From a virus, in IMG/VR virus record IMGVR_UViG_3300050821_002122, positions 62,001 to 126,000 of that record: a stretch of DNA of 64,000 nt; one strand, 5' to 3'. This document shows, piece by piece, positions 28,071 to 36,343 of the stretch. The notes under the pieces were generated by a model that was not told where the DNA came from, did no database searches, and saw only the letters and a list, made by a program, of their open reading frames with translations. Each line of letters begins with the position of its first letter. Position 1 is the first letter of the stretch. The translations under genes were made by a program, and so were the position numbers.

Positions 28071-29945
28071 TTATCTCCCTTTGACATCACCAGCGAGTGG
28101 AATACGCGAGTAGCCCAATTTGCTGATATTGGCCTTAGCCATCTTGACACGATATTCTGGATCGGTAGCCATCTTGTGCGACATCGTAGCAATCGCCGCA
28201 TTATAGTCACGCCGTTTGCCTTGAGCATTGTGGACAATGTGACGTTTCTGACCAGTCTTCGTAATCGAGAAGTCCTCTGGCTCACCCCAACTACGACCCA
28301 AAATCGAACGCTTTGGATACATGCTATTCTTCGAGCTTGAGGTAGTTGGGATACCTAGTAACCGCTTGAGTGCAGCATGTACAGCAGAGGCTTCAACTTG
28401 CTCCTCACCTTCGTGCGAAGTATCTTTACCAGTGAACGATTCCAGTTTCTTACGCAGCTTAACGTCGCCGTCCAAATCCTTTATAAGCGATTCGACATCG
28501 AGGCCAGCAGCAGCCATCCACATACGAATAGGGATAGGTACACCTTTCTCCGAGGCTTGCTCCAACATCTCAAACGTGTTCTCTTCGCCCTTTGCTTCCA
28601 ACGATTTGTGCCACACCAGTTGAGGTGTCAACAAGCGACTACGATTCTTCGCATGCATCAGATACTTGGTGACCTGATTATGTTGTACGCGCTCACTATT
28701 GGCGGTGCCTTCCTTGTACAGGTTGTTGGCAACTGCAATCAGCGGGAACAGCGTGGTGTCAAAGATCGCATTGGTCAGATGCCGACGATACGTATCCTGC
28801 GATTCCAAGAAAGTAGAATATGCAGACTCCGCCGCCGCATACGATGCTTCACCGGAAAGGAATGACTCCGAAACGCCCATTGCGCGCAATTTGTAGGCGA
28901 CTAGGATATCGGCCATATCCGTCCACTTCCAGAAGTCACCACCAGGGCGAATGTCGTTGACCTGCACTGCATTACGTGTCGACACCCAACCACCTAAGGG
29001 ATCGAACTCAGCTTGTTGGAACTGCGACACCAGTGCTTGCAATTCTTCGCCCGTCGGAGTCCAGATATCATCACCTGCCGTCAAGTGCGTAGTTGCACGT
29101 TGCCGTCGGCTGGCCTCAACCAACGTGCCTCTGAACATCGTTTTCTCGATCAGGTACATGGGAAGAATGCGGTGCAAGAACGATACGTAAGCACGATCGG
29201 TCAAGCTACGGCGTGCGACGTAGAGCGTGGACACTGGATTCAAGGTGAATGCGCCCGTCTTCAGCAATTCAATGAACGATTGCGGCAGATAGCTCAGATA
29301 TTCCCGCGAGTACTGCGAATCCGAATTCAGCAGTTCATTGGTTGCCTGACTCGTATGCACGTTGATCTGTGGCATCATGTTGAAGAACGAGTTGGGCATT
29401 ATCTGGCACTGCAAGGCATCATGTATTAAAGTATCCAAGAACCTGCGGGATGTTTGATCGAAAACCAACGAGCCGCAGAAGAAACCATCCGTCAGGTATG
29501 CTGTACTTATGATCGGCAGCATCTGATTTATGTTCAACTGATCCACCGAATCGCGGTAGATGTTTAAGTCTTTCTCGTCCAGACCACGCAGATCGAAGTC
29601 AGAGAACGGGAACGTCGATTGGATGTCAACGCAGGAACCCGCTGTTGCATCGTGCAAGTATATGTCGCGGTAGAACAGTGCAAGCTGACTGGTATCCGCA
29701 TAACCAGGCTCAGACGGAATCAAGCCCGTCATGTAATACTGGTACTGCGAAGACCAATAGGAGTTCACAGACATCGAGTTCCCGCCACCTTGTTGTCCCC
29801 AACCATTACCACCTACTGAGGCTTGAATCTTACTCTTCTCTGAATAGGTATGTGGACTGTTGACAGCGTGTGCTACCTTCGGTGCATAACTCTCAGTCTT
29901 GATTCGGGAGCCAGTGACTCCTGTTACGCGGTTACGTGGAAACAT
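28071..29945 (-). CDS. Portal protein (gp20-type)
   Basis: Product of 624 residues. Portal signatures: SGLIPSEPG-like entry region, a stem/clip stretch DFWKWTDMADILVAYKLRAM followed by GVSESFLSGEASYAAAESA, which is the conserved portal motif (MGVSExxLxGE) of the T4-like family. The N-terminal Gly/Ser/Asn-rich 60 residues and the basic C-terminal 100 residues are typical extensions. The dodecamer forms the DNA gate at one capsid vertex and docks the terminase encoded at 33595-35763. Confidence 0.9.
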   Translation of the reverse strand: MFPRNRVTGVTGSRIKTESYAPKVAHAVNSPHTYSEKSKIQASVGGNGWGQQGGGNSMSVNSYWSSQYQYYMTGLIPSEPGYADTSQLALFYRDIYLHDATAGSCVDIQSTFPFSDFDLRGLDEKDLNIYRDSVDQLNINQMLPIISTAYLTDGFFCGSLVFDQTSRRFLDTLIHDALQCQIMPNSFFNMMPQINVHTSQATNELLNSDSQYSREYLSYLPQSFIELLKTGAFTLNPVSTLYVARRSLTDRAYVSFLHRILPMYLIEKTMFRGTLVEASRRQRATTHLTAGDDIWTPTGEELQALVSQFQQAEFDPLGGWVSTRNAVQVNDIRPGGDFWKWTDMADILVAYKLRAMGVSESFLSGEASYAAAESAYSTFLESQDTYRRHLTNAIFDTTLFPLIAVANNLYKEGTANSERVQHNQVTKYLMHAKNRSRLLTPQLVWHKSLEAKGEENTFEMLEQASEKGVPIPIRMWMAAAGLDVESLIKDLDGDVKLRKKLESFTGKDTSHEGEEQVEASAVHAALKRLLGIPTTSSSKNSMYPKRSILGRSWGEPEDFSITKTGQKRHIVHNAQGKRRDYNAAIATMSHKMATDPEYRVKMAKANISKLGYSRIPLAGDVKGR

Positions 29946-29954
29946 ATGTGCTTT

Positions 29955-30491
29955 CTATACATATAGGAGGAACGTGTCTTCCAGATTGGTCATCAAGCCC
30001 GCTGCCGTCTTTGGGCCTTCCGGCGTGAAATCGAATTCGATATTCATGTGTGATTCAATCGACCACAGCTTGACATGGTAGCCGTATTTGGAAAGTGATG
30101 CCCAGGTGTGAATTGCATCGATACCGATATGCGGATCAGAAACCAGATGCCGAAAAACGTGTAGCGCACCTAGGTAAAGCACAGTACCTAGCTTACGGCC
30201 TCTGTACTCCTTGCGGATGAACACACCGCTTTGGTAGTACTTGAAGCGCAAGCCCCAGTCAGGATCGCAAGCATCGAGGTTCATGTAGCCTACGACTTCT
30301 TTGGTTTCAACCAGACGTAGGCAGAACACTGGACCAATCCAAGTGAACCATACTAGCTCAATGCCATCTTTCACGCCTAGCGACTTACCAACATATCTTT
30401 TTAATTCCGCCTCAAAGTATTTGCACTGCTTATTGCCACCGTGGTCTGATATCGGCTGTACACCAATCGGTTGCGCTGTCGGCTTATACAT
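29955..30491 (-). CDS. GNAT-family acetyltransferase
   Basis: Product of 178 residues. The acetyl-CoA motif of GNAT enzymes is visible as YQSGVFIRKEYRGRKLGTVL (the RGxGxG/A pyrophosphate loop appears as RGRKLG) preceded by VGYMNLDACD. N-acetylation of a protein or small molecule is expected; the substrate is unknown. Its place between portal and terminase genes is unusual. The start overlaps the endonuclease gene by eight bases. Confidence 0.8.
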   Translation of the reverse strand: MYKPTAQPIGVQPISDHGGNKQCKYFEAELKRYVGKSLGVKDGIELVWFTWIGPVFCLRLVETKEVVGYMNLDACDPDWGLRFKYYQSGVFIRKEYRGRKLGTVLYLGALHVFRHLVSDPHIGIDAIHTWASLSKYGYHVKLWSIESHMNIEFDFTPEGPKTAAGLMTNLEDTFLLYV

Positions 30492-31743
30492 AGGTCTCTA
30501 TCGCCTTTGCTACTTCTCGGGCTACAAAGTCGCGGCCCTTACGTTGTTTGAGTGGGATCGCCAGAATCGCATCAACGCATATTTCAGCTAATCGTTTTGC
30601 AGTTATGCGCGTTGGTTTGTCTTTCGGAACTTCTGGGTAGTTTGTGTCAGAGCGGCTCATAGCTATGAAAGTCAAAACCTTTAATCGGGTCATGCTGTGC
30701 CAATCTTCTGGGAGTTTGAACAGTCGTTTACCGTTACCTGTCATAACAAGCATTGAAAATTTATAGCCAGCAGCCAGCACTGCTTTAGCCTTAGCTTGGT
30801 TTTTTCGCCAATTCTTTCCTGTTTTTATGCCAAGTGTATAATCAGACTTTACCTCGATTATATGATTTCGTCTCGGTATGAAAATATCAGGAAAATACGT
30901 GTGCATTCGCTTCCCCATCTTATACCTTACTGCTGGAACTTCCCCACTAGAGTCCACTTTGATATCCGTAGCTTTGAGTTTTGGATTATTAAGTAGCAGC
31001 CATTCTATAGCCTGGGGTTCGTACCCCTGAACCTTAAACGTAGTACCTTGGATTTCTACCTCTTTAAACTTATAACTGTTGTTACGGTTACGTGTTATTT
31101 TTGCGCAGTTGGGGCATCCACTACCCTTGTGTATGACGCTAGCAATTACGACCTTCCATGATGTATGGCATTCATTGCAACGTATTCGGTGTTTTCTAAG
31201 CATTCCAAGATAATTTCCGACTAGCTGATATTTTGTTCCGTGCACTGCTTTAATACGAGCTATAACTTCGTCGTAAGAAACAGGACGTCCAGTGCCACCT
31301 AATGCCGTTACACACTTTGGGCACCTTTTGAATTTGCTATTTAAAATACCATTTGGTGAAACATTCCACACATTTCCGCATTCACACCTATGTTTAATCT
31401 TTTTAAGGTCATTGAGGTATGGCTCTAAAGGTGTGACATTTATTTTACAGGTTTTAAGTTCATTAATATACCAGTCCGGTGTTCTGGTTTGATGACGGCT
31501 CATACGCTCATAAGCACAGAATTTGCAGCCCTTCACACGCTTGCCTAAATGATTTGTAGGTGTAACAGTAAAATCTCCATGTTGAATGCAAGTAATTGTC
31601 ACAGAACTAGCAGCTTTTTCAAGAATCAGTTTAGAATAGTTATAACCATTACCATGAAGCTTACGTGAAGCTGTAATGAAGGTTTTGCGTGAATACCAAA
31701 CACCACCGACACGAAAAACATTCTTGCTATCTTCTGATTTCAT
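30484..31743 (-). CDS. Zinc-ribbon / PD-(D/E)XK homing-endonuclease-like protein
   Basis: Product of 419 residues. Repeated units with CxxHGDF, then a GCxxC pair (ITCIQHGDFTVTP / GCKFC; HRCECGNVW / RCPKC; IRCNECHTSW / GCPNC) are the zinc-ribbon repeats that precede nucleases of the DUF723 type. A nuclease core follows: YFPDIFIPRRNHIIEVKSDY, fitting PD...ExK. This is the layout of stand-alone homing nucleases. Base composition is AT-richer than its neighbours between about 30700 and 31740. The last ~58 residues (30484-30660) have neighbour-like composition and no nuclease motif, so the gene may be chimeric. It splits a structural gene block. Confidence 0.75.
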   Translation of the reverse strand: MKSEDSKNVFRVGGVWYSRKTFITASRKLHGNGYNYSKLILEKAASSVTITCIQHGDFTVTPTNHLGKRVKGCKFCAYERMSRHQTRTPDWYINELKTCKINVTPLEPYLNDLKKIKHRCECGNVWNVSPNGILNSKFKRCPKCVTALGGTGRPVSYDEVIARIKAVHGTKYQLVGNYLGMLRKHRIRCNECHTSWKVVIASVIHKGSGCPNCAKITRNRNNSYKFKEVEIQGTTFKVQGYEPQAIEWLLLNNPKLKATDIKVDSSGEVPAVRYKMGKRMHTYFPDIFIPRRNHIIEVKSDYTLGIKTGKNWRKNQAKAKAVLAAGYKFSMLVMTGNGKRLFKLPEDWHSMTRLKVLTFIAMSRSDTNYPEVPKDKPTRITAKRLAEICVDAILAIPLKQRKGRDFVAREVAKAIETYV

Positions 31744-31809
31744 GATTTAAGCCTGTAACTGAATTAGGTCATACTGCCAGTACCGCTTGCCTTATATGGT
31801 TGGCATCCA

Positions 31810-32400
31810 TTAGCTCTCCAAGAATTCAATGAGCTGCGTCCTGGTTTCAGTGTACTGCCGGTTAACAGCGTTGGCCAGGCGTGTGCGAGAATCAGTGAGC
31901 AGTACCTTGAACTTGGCATAATCCTCTGCGGTCATCAACTCTTTGGCATCAGCGGAAATGATCGAGTATTCTTTGACCATCTCTTGAGCCAAATCGGAGG
32001 TCGCTGGTTTGACGACCGTTTCAACCAACTGGTGCCCAAGCATACCACGATCTTGCGCTGCCTGTATGTCGACCAGCAGTTCACGGATAGAAGACACAAG
32101 GGTATTTACCTGATAAATACCCTTCGTACCTTCTGTCTTATGTACGTAGGCTTCAGCCATCGGAAACATCTGGACCAATGATTGCAAGAGAGAACGATAG
32201 ACCAATGGGATGGCCTTGTCGTTCTCTTTGCCTTCCAAAAGCTGAATAATCTGCGCAGAGTTGGTAGCAACTATCGAAGAAACCTCAGATGGTGAACTCG
32301 ATTTCTTTGCCTTCTTTAGCTTTACCTCTGCGACTTCCAGTGTCTTTTTCTTCTTTTTCTTTTTGACTGGCGACACATCCAGTTGGAGAACCTTACCCAT
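31810..32400 (-). CDS. Unknown protein with Lys-rich N-terminus
   Basis: Product of 196 residues. Residues 10-37 are strongly basic (two runs, VKKKKKKKT and KLKKAKKS). The remainder is helical (IIQLLEGKENDKAIPLVYRS; TRLANAVNRQYTETRTQLIEF). A DNA-binding or capsid-scaffold role is conceivable, but I do not recognise a family. The start has AGGTGTAATC upstream and lies two bases after the zinc-ribbon gene. Confidence 0.6.
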   Translation of the reverse strand: MGKVLQLDVSPVKKKKKKKTLEVAEVKLKKAKKSSSPSEVSSIVATNSAQIIQLLEGKENDKAIPLVYRSLLQSLVQMFPMAEAYVHKTEGTKGIYQVNTLVSSIRELLVDIQAAQDRGMLGHQLVETVVKPATSDLAQEMVKEYSIISADAKELMTAEDYAKFKVLLTDSRTRLANAVNRQYTETRTQLIEFLES

Positions 32401-32402
32401 GA

Positions 32403-32636
32403 TTACACCTGGTCGTCAGCGATTGGGATAGCAATACGGTCTGGATTGCAGTACCACACGTTGATGCCATTGCTGACACCACGTTCCATCTGACCACGGC
32501 AGTCAGGGCACAATCCTTGACCAGCGACTTCGGCACTCATGTCGATACGTGCTTCAACCTTTGCGGCTGCCACACGTGCCTTCTCTTCGGCTTTTGCCTT
32601 GGTGCCTGCTTCAATCCATGCTTTTGGTAAATTCAT
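32403..32636 (-). CDS. Small zinc-ribbon protein
   Basis: Product of 77 residues from ATG 32636, chosen because GGAG lies six bases upstream; the longer frame reaches into the previous gene. An Ala/Lys/Glu-rich helix (residues 10-40) is followed by CPDC and, 16 residues later, WYCNPD, giving three Cys and an Asp or His-type ligand for zinc. Function unknown. Confidence 0.6.
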   Translation of the reverse strand: MNLPKAWIEAGTKAKAEEKARVAAAKVEARIDMSAEVAGQGLCPDCRGQMERGVSNGINVWYCNPDRIAIPIADDQV

Positions 32637-32652
32637 TTTCAACTCCATTTGG

Positions 32653-33255
32653 TTAGATACGGACCCTACGTAAAGGAAGGCGAGAAGATTCCTCAACCAT
32701 ACGAACAAGACTCCTTGGTCCATATTTCAGCTCACGCTGCAACGCCACTTCAAGACCGTAGCAACCTATCAAGGTCGCATCGAGTGGGTGGGGTGCAGTT
32801 CGACACACCTTATACATGTAATCAAGAGGTGTGGTGAACCTACGATGCCATTGGTTCTTCCATGTTGCTGCCGTAATGAACTTGCAAGGTAGATCGAGTG
32901 CCCGCATACCGATGATCGCGTTCATGGTACTGACCAACTCTATTAGGGGACCCATACCTCCACGCGATTGAAAGCGTTCGGCGATTACCGCATTCGGCTT
33001 ATACAGGTTCAACCACAAGTCTAGTTCATCCAAGAATACCTGGCGTTGTGTTTTGTGACGGTCAACCAGACTGGTAATTGGATTAGTGAACATCGAGTTC
33101 GCCACCACATCGATTACACCATCTTTTACACCCACAACCGAGATGCCGAAATTACGACTACCGGGATCAAGGGAGAGTATCCGGCAATCGTGTTTTCGTT
33201 TGCAAGGTTCCAGCGTGTATGGCTTATTTGGTTTTGGTATTTTCTTCTTTGCCAT
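32653..33255 (-). CDS. RuvC-like Holliday junction resolvase
   Basis: Product of 200 residues of the RuvC/RNase H fold. Acidic active-site residues are in the expected places: Asp30 in ILSLDPGSRNFGIS, Glu93 in VIAERFQSRG and Asp159 in HPLDATLIG. It would resolve branched DNA before packaging, the job endonuclease VII does in T4, and it lies next to the terminase gene. Ribosome site AAGGGA. It could alternatively act as a repair nuclease of the same fold. Confidence 0.87.
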   Translation of the reverse strand: MAKKKIPKPNKPYTLEPCKRKHDCRILSLDPGSRNFGISVVGVKDGVIDVVANSMFTNPITSLVDRHKTQRQVFLDELDLWLNLYKPNAVIAERFQSRGGMGPLIELVSTMNAIIGMRALDLPCKFITAATWKNQWHRRFTTPLDYMYKVCRTAPHPLDATLIGCYGLEVALQRELKYGPRSLVRMVEESSRLPLRRVRI

Positions 33256-33287
33256 AGCAGTCCCTTATGTATCTCGTAAAATTGAGA

Positions 33288-33593
33288 TCAGGCGAGCAAC
33301 CAAACGATGACACCAGCAAGTAGGTAGGCTACCATGATACGCCAAGTCAGAGGTTCTCCAAAGAACAAAATGCCAATTGATACCGCACACAGCATCTGCA
33401 AAGGGCTGTAGAGAATGACTGCCTCGGCAATACCTCTGGTTTTGTAAACCTGTTGCCAAAAGTAGGCAGTCGATCCCCAACATAAGCCAGTTGTTACCAT
33501 GCAAACGGTTGCCATTAGACCGCTATACGTCGCGCTGTATTTTGAAAACACGTCACCGATAGTTCCTAATATGCCTGCAAGGATTAAATACAT
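33288..33593 (-). CDS. SMR/EamA-like four-helix membrane protein
   Basis: Product of 101 residues from ATG 33593, which follows AGGAGGT; the longer frame is inside the terminase gene. Four hydrophobic helices fill the chain (MYLILAGILGTIGDVF; ATVCMVTTGLCWGST; LYSPLQMLCAVSIGILFF; WRIMVAYLLAGVIVWLL). Length and the FGEPLTW motif before the last helix match small multidrug resistance / EamA-half transporters of the inner membrane. The start lies just past the terminase stop. Substrate unknown; an alternative is a phage membrane protein with lysis or exclusion function. Confidence 0.75.
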   Translation of the reverse strand: MYLILAGILGTIGDVFSKYSATYSGLMATVCMVTTGLCWGSTAYFWQQVYKTRGIAEAVILYSPLQMLCAVSIGILFFGEPLTWRIMVAYLLAGVIVWLLA

Positions 33594-33594
33594 C

Positions 33595-35763
33595 CTACCT
33601 CCTGTTGTAGAGACCACCTGATCTGCCTGCGAATGCTGGCATTGGCATCCTGGCCGAATTACCGTTACCATAGTTAAAATCTCGGGCTTCCTTCAAGCGA
33701 TCCATCAATTTTGGGTGGTGGATTTTGCTAGCACCCAGAACCAACGCACGCCATATATCGTCAGTGAAGCCGTCACCTTTATCAGGACAACGGTGCTCAC
33801 CAATATCGCGCACGGTATTTAGTTGTAGGAACAAGTGAGGTACTGGCTTACCGAGCATTTCAGTGCGGTAGTTATCGATCTGCCCATCCAAGATGCGCTG
33901 TTTCTCTTTTGGATCAATGGTGGGTAATATCAGATTCTTATTGGTCAGCATTGCAACTGTGGTGTCGAAGTCTTTACGCTTTGGCGAATATTGTGTTGCC
34001 TTGCAGCGCACCTTTTGCAAGGGGTTGTTTCCCATATCCTCTTGGATACGGTACAGCAGGTCAATACCTTGCCAGCGATCAGCGATCATCGCAACAGCGT
34101 TGGTGTCTTTGGCTAAAGGTAATATGGCGTGAGTGTAAAGCAGATTGAAGTTGATGAGACGACCCTCTTGCGGCATGCATTCCAGTATCGTATGCGCTAC
34201 AGTCTTGCCGGTATCGAAATCATAGTGCATGGAAAGAATCACGAACGAGTTATTCACATGGCCTGCGTCAAGAAGAATCACCGAAGGCCAGCGCGTGGTG
34301 CGAATACGTTCAATGCGTCCGTAAATTTCGTCTGGTCGGTCGAATGCATATTGGAAGTTGTGCGAGTTCTGACCATTGACAAACGTGCCCTCTTCGTACG
34401 CCTTGATGGGTACATAGCGGCTATGGACCGTCGGTGGATTGGCGCCCCAGTCACGCTCTGCCTTTTCATAGTTAGAGGCGTAGGCCGAGGCGATCATAGG
34501 TGTGTCACGTTCCATGGAAGGGTTGACCTCCCATGTTGGTAAATTCACACCTAGGATGAATTTGGAGCCAACTTCAGTGCGCGACTCGCGCAGAAGGCGC
34601 ATCATTTTATCGCGTAGGCTGTAAGGAGAAGAAACCGAACCCATGATGCATGGTGGTGCCGAACTCATGCCCTCTTTCAACAAGCGCCAGCGAATGGCCT
34701 GTACGGTAGCCAAGCTATTCAACAGCGACTTGTGGGCCTCGTCTGCGTTGGCGCGCTCGCTTTCCGAATCTTCCTCTTCATCACCTTTCGGTAATGGGAA
34801 CAGACCCAACTCATCGATACCTGCTAGAATGCGCGTATCACCTCGAAGCGTAGATGAGCGAGGACCGGTCGGGTAGAAGCGAATGTTCTTGTGGTAGATA
34901 TCCATATACAGGCTGGATACCCTATAGAAGTCCTTACCATATTTGGCCTTGGCTTGGTCAAGAACCGCAAAGTATGATTGGAACCACTTGGACTTCTCAA
35001 TCAGTTTTTTGAACGGTGTCCACATAACACCAATTGCTTTGGCGAAATTCAGGCTCACGAATGTGCCCGTCAACAGAGTGGAGGCCTGCATCTCTGACCG
35101 AGCCAACGATTCCAAGTCAGGGAACGTCAGGTAGCAGTGTGCAACGTAGGTAGCGTAACCAGCTGCAAACGAACTGGACTTACCACTACGTTGACCCAGC
35201 ACGTTCACCAATTGCTGGTAATCGTTTAGCCTGAAGTTCTTAATCAGGTCGTACTTGTGACGCTTGCATTTAGGACAGACGCCGTGTTCCAATAGCGTCA
35301 TGTGCTTAATGATCTCCTCACTATGCATCGATTTGGGTAACCGATGTACGTCAAGGTATTCCGGTTTGGTACACGCAGTACACACTTCACCGAACAACAT
35401 GATACCTGTCCACATCTGCTTCATCCAAGGTGGATTGGCATCACGCCCAATGATGTGATAAGCGTAATCGTAGTAATTTTTGGCACGCGGCAGATCACGG
35501 TCATCAATGCGCAGGTTACGCATCGTGCCAGTAACTGGGTCTTCTGCCATCTTCATCAACGTCCGCACATCGAAATCATCACCGTAACTATCTGGCATAA
35601 TGATCTCTTGGTCGTCTGGCAGTATGATCTTCGTCTTCTTGCCCTCACCTTTGCTAGCCGTATCCCATTTGGCTATCATCTCCAGATCGGAGTCAGATGT
35701 CAGATCAGGAAATAGGTCATTAAGAAGAACTATCTTCCTTACTTTCTTTGGAACGTCTTTCAT
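33595..35763 (-). CDS. terL: Large terminase subunit
   Basis: Product of 722 residues. ATPase motor: Walker A at residues 190-196 (GQRSGKS) and Walker B-like ILAGIDELGLF. Nuclease: acidic residues in VILLDAGHVNNSF, AMIADRWQGIDLLYR and GFTDDIWRAL, the RNase H-type pattern of gp17-like terminases. An extra zinc module (Cys128, Cys131, Cys163, Cys166) sits before Walker A. It cuts concatemeric DNA and pumps it into the prohead through the portal. The start lies within the preceding gene (44-base overlap). Confidence 0.93.
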   Translation of the reverse strand: MKDVPKKVRKIVLLNDLFPDLTSDSDLEMIAKWDTASKGEGKKTKIILPDDQEIIMPDSYGDDFDVRTLMKMAEDPVTGTMRNLRIDDRDLPRAKNYYDYAYHIIGRDANPPWMKQMWTGIMLFGEVCTACTKPEYLDVHRLPKSMHSEEIIKHMTLLEHGVCPKCKRHKYDLIKNFRLNDYQQLVNVLGQRSGKSSSFAAGYATYVAHCYLTFPDLESLARSEMQASTLLTGTFVSLNFAKAIGVMWTPFKKLIEKSKWFQSYFAVLDQAKAKYGKDFYRVSSLYMDIYHKNIRFYPTGPRSSTLRGDTRILAGIDELGLFPLPKGDEEEDSESERANADEAHKSLLNSLATVQAIRWRLLKEGMSSAPPCIMGSVSSPYSLRDKMMRLLRESRTEVGSKFILGVNLPTWEVNPSMERDTPMIASAYASNYEKAERDWGANPPTVHSRYVPIKAYEEGTFVNGQNSHNFQYAFDRPDEIYGRIERIRTTRWPSVILLDAGHVNNSFVILSMHYDFDTGKTVAHTILECMPQEGRLINFNLLYTHAILPLAKDTNAVAMIADRWQGIDLLYRIQEDMGNNPLQKVRCKATQYSPKRKDFDTTVAMLTNKNLILPTIDPKEKQRILDGQIDNYRTEMLGKPVPHLFLQLNTVRDIGEHRCPDKGDGFTDDIWRALVLGASKIHHPKLMDRLKEARDFNYGNGNSARMPMPAFAGRSGGLYNRR

Positions 35764-36343
35764 TTGGATTCCCCATTGGTATCGGTATTGGCATGATCTG
35801 TGGTTGCTTTGGTGCTACCGATGCCATAATGGCAGCAGCTTCATCAGGCTCCAGACCGTAGTAGCGCGCTATAAACTTCGACATCTTGATGTTGGCAGCA
35901 GTGGCGCTCATACGGTCAAATTTAGCGAATAGGGTTCCGTCTACTTCCGTGTTTAACAGACGTTGTACAACTTGCTGTGCTTGTGTTGCACCTGCCGAAC
36001 CGGCCATCGTCAATGGTCCTACCTCCTTGAGGAAGAATTCCCTGACTGCTTCTATGTTAGCCTCTATCTTGCTTGGTGCTTCTTTGCGGTAACCCTTCAA
36101 TCGGGCCTCAATCTCGTGGTCTATGGGGACCAGTTCCTTACGCCGGGTAATACTACTTCTCTTCTGCACCTCTGTGTAAATCGAATCGGAAAGCACAAAA
36201 AAGAAGCGACTTTTACGCCGCTTCTTTTGTGGTTCTGCTTGCGCCTTCGGTGAAGGCATTGCATAGGCTAGTTCCGACAGCGCACTAAGTATTCCGTCGG
36301 CCTTATCCTCCTCTTTGGTGTCTGTCAGGACTAGGCTATTCAT
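35720..36343 (-). CDS. Unknown protein overlapping terminase start
   Basis: Product of 207 residues, immediately after the UvsX-type gene and overlapping terL by 44 bases. A basic patch (KKRRKSRF, residues 40-47) and a central helical region (IEANIEAVREFFLKEVGPL; YYGLEPDEAAAIMASV) are visible. Small terminase genes often sit just before and overlap terL, so this is a candidate for that subunit, but no helix-turn-helix is clear. Confidence 0.55.
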   Translation of the reverse strand: MNSLVLTDTKEEDKADGILSALSELAYAMPSPKAQAEPQKKRRKSRFFFVLSDSIYTEVQKRSSITRRKELVPIDHEIEARLKGYRKEAPSKIEANIEAVREFFLKEVGPLTMAGSAGATQAQQVVQRLLNTEVDGTLFAKFDRMSATAANIKMSKFIARYYGLEPDEAAAIMASVAPKQPQIMPIPIPMGNPNERRSKESKEDSSS

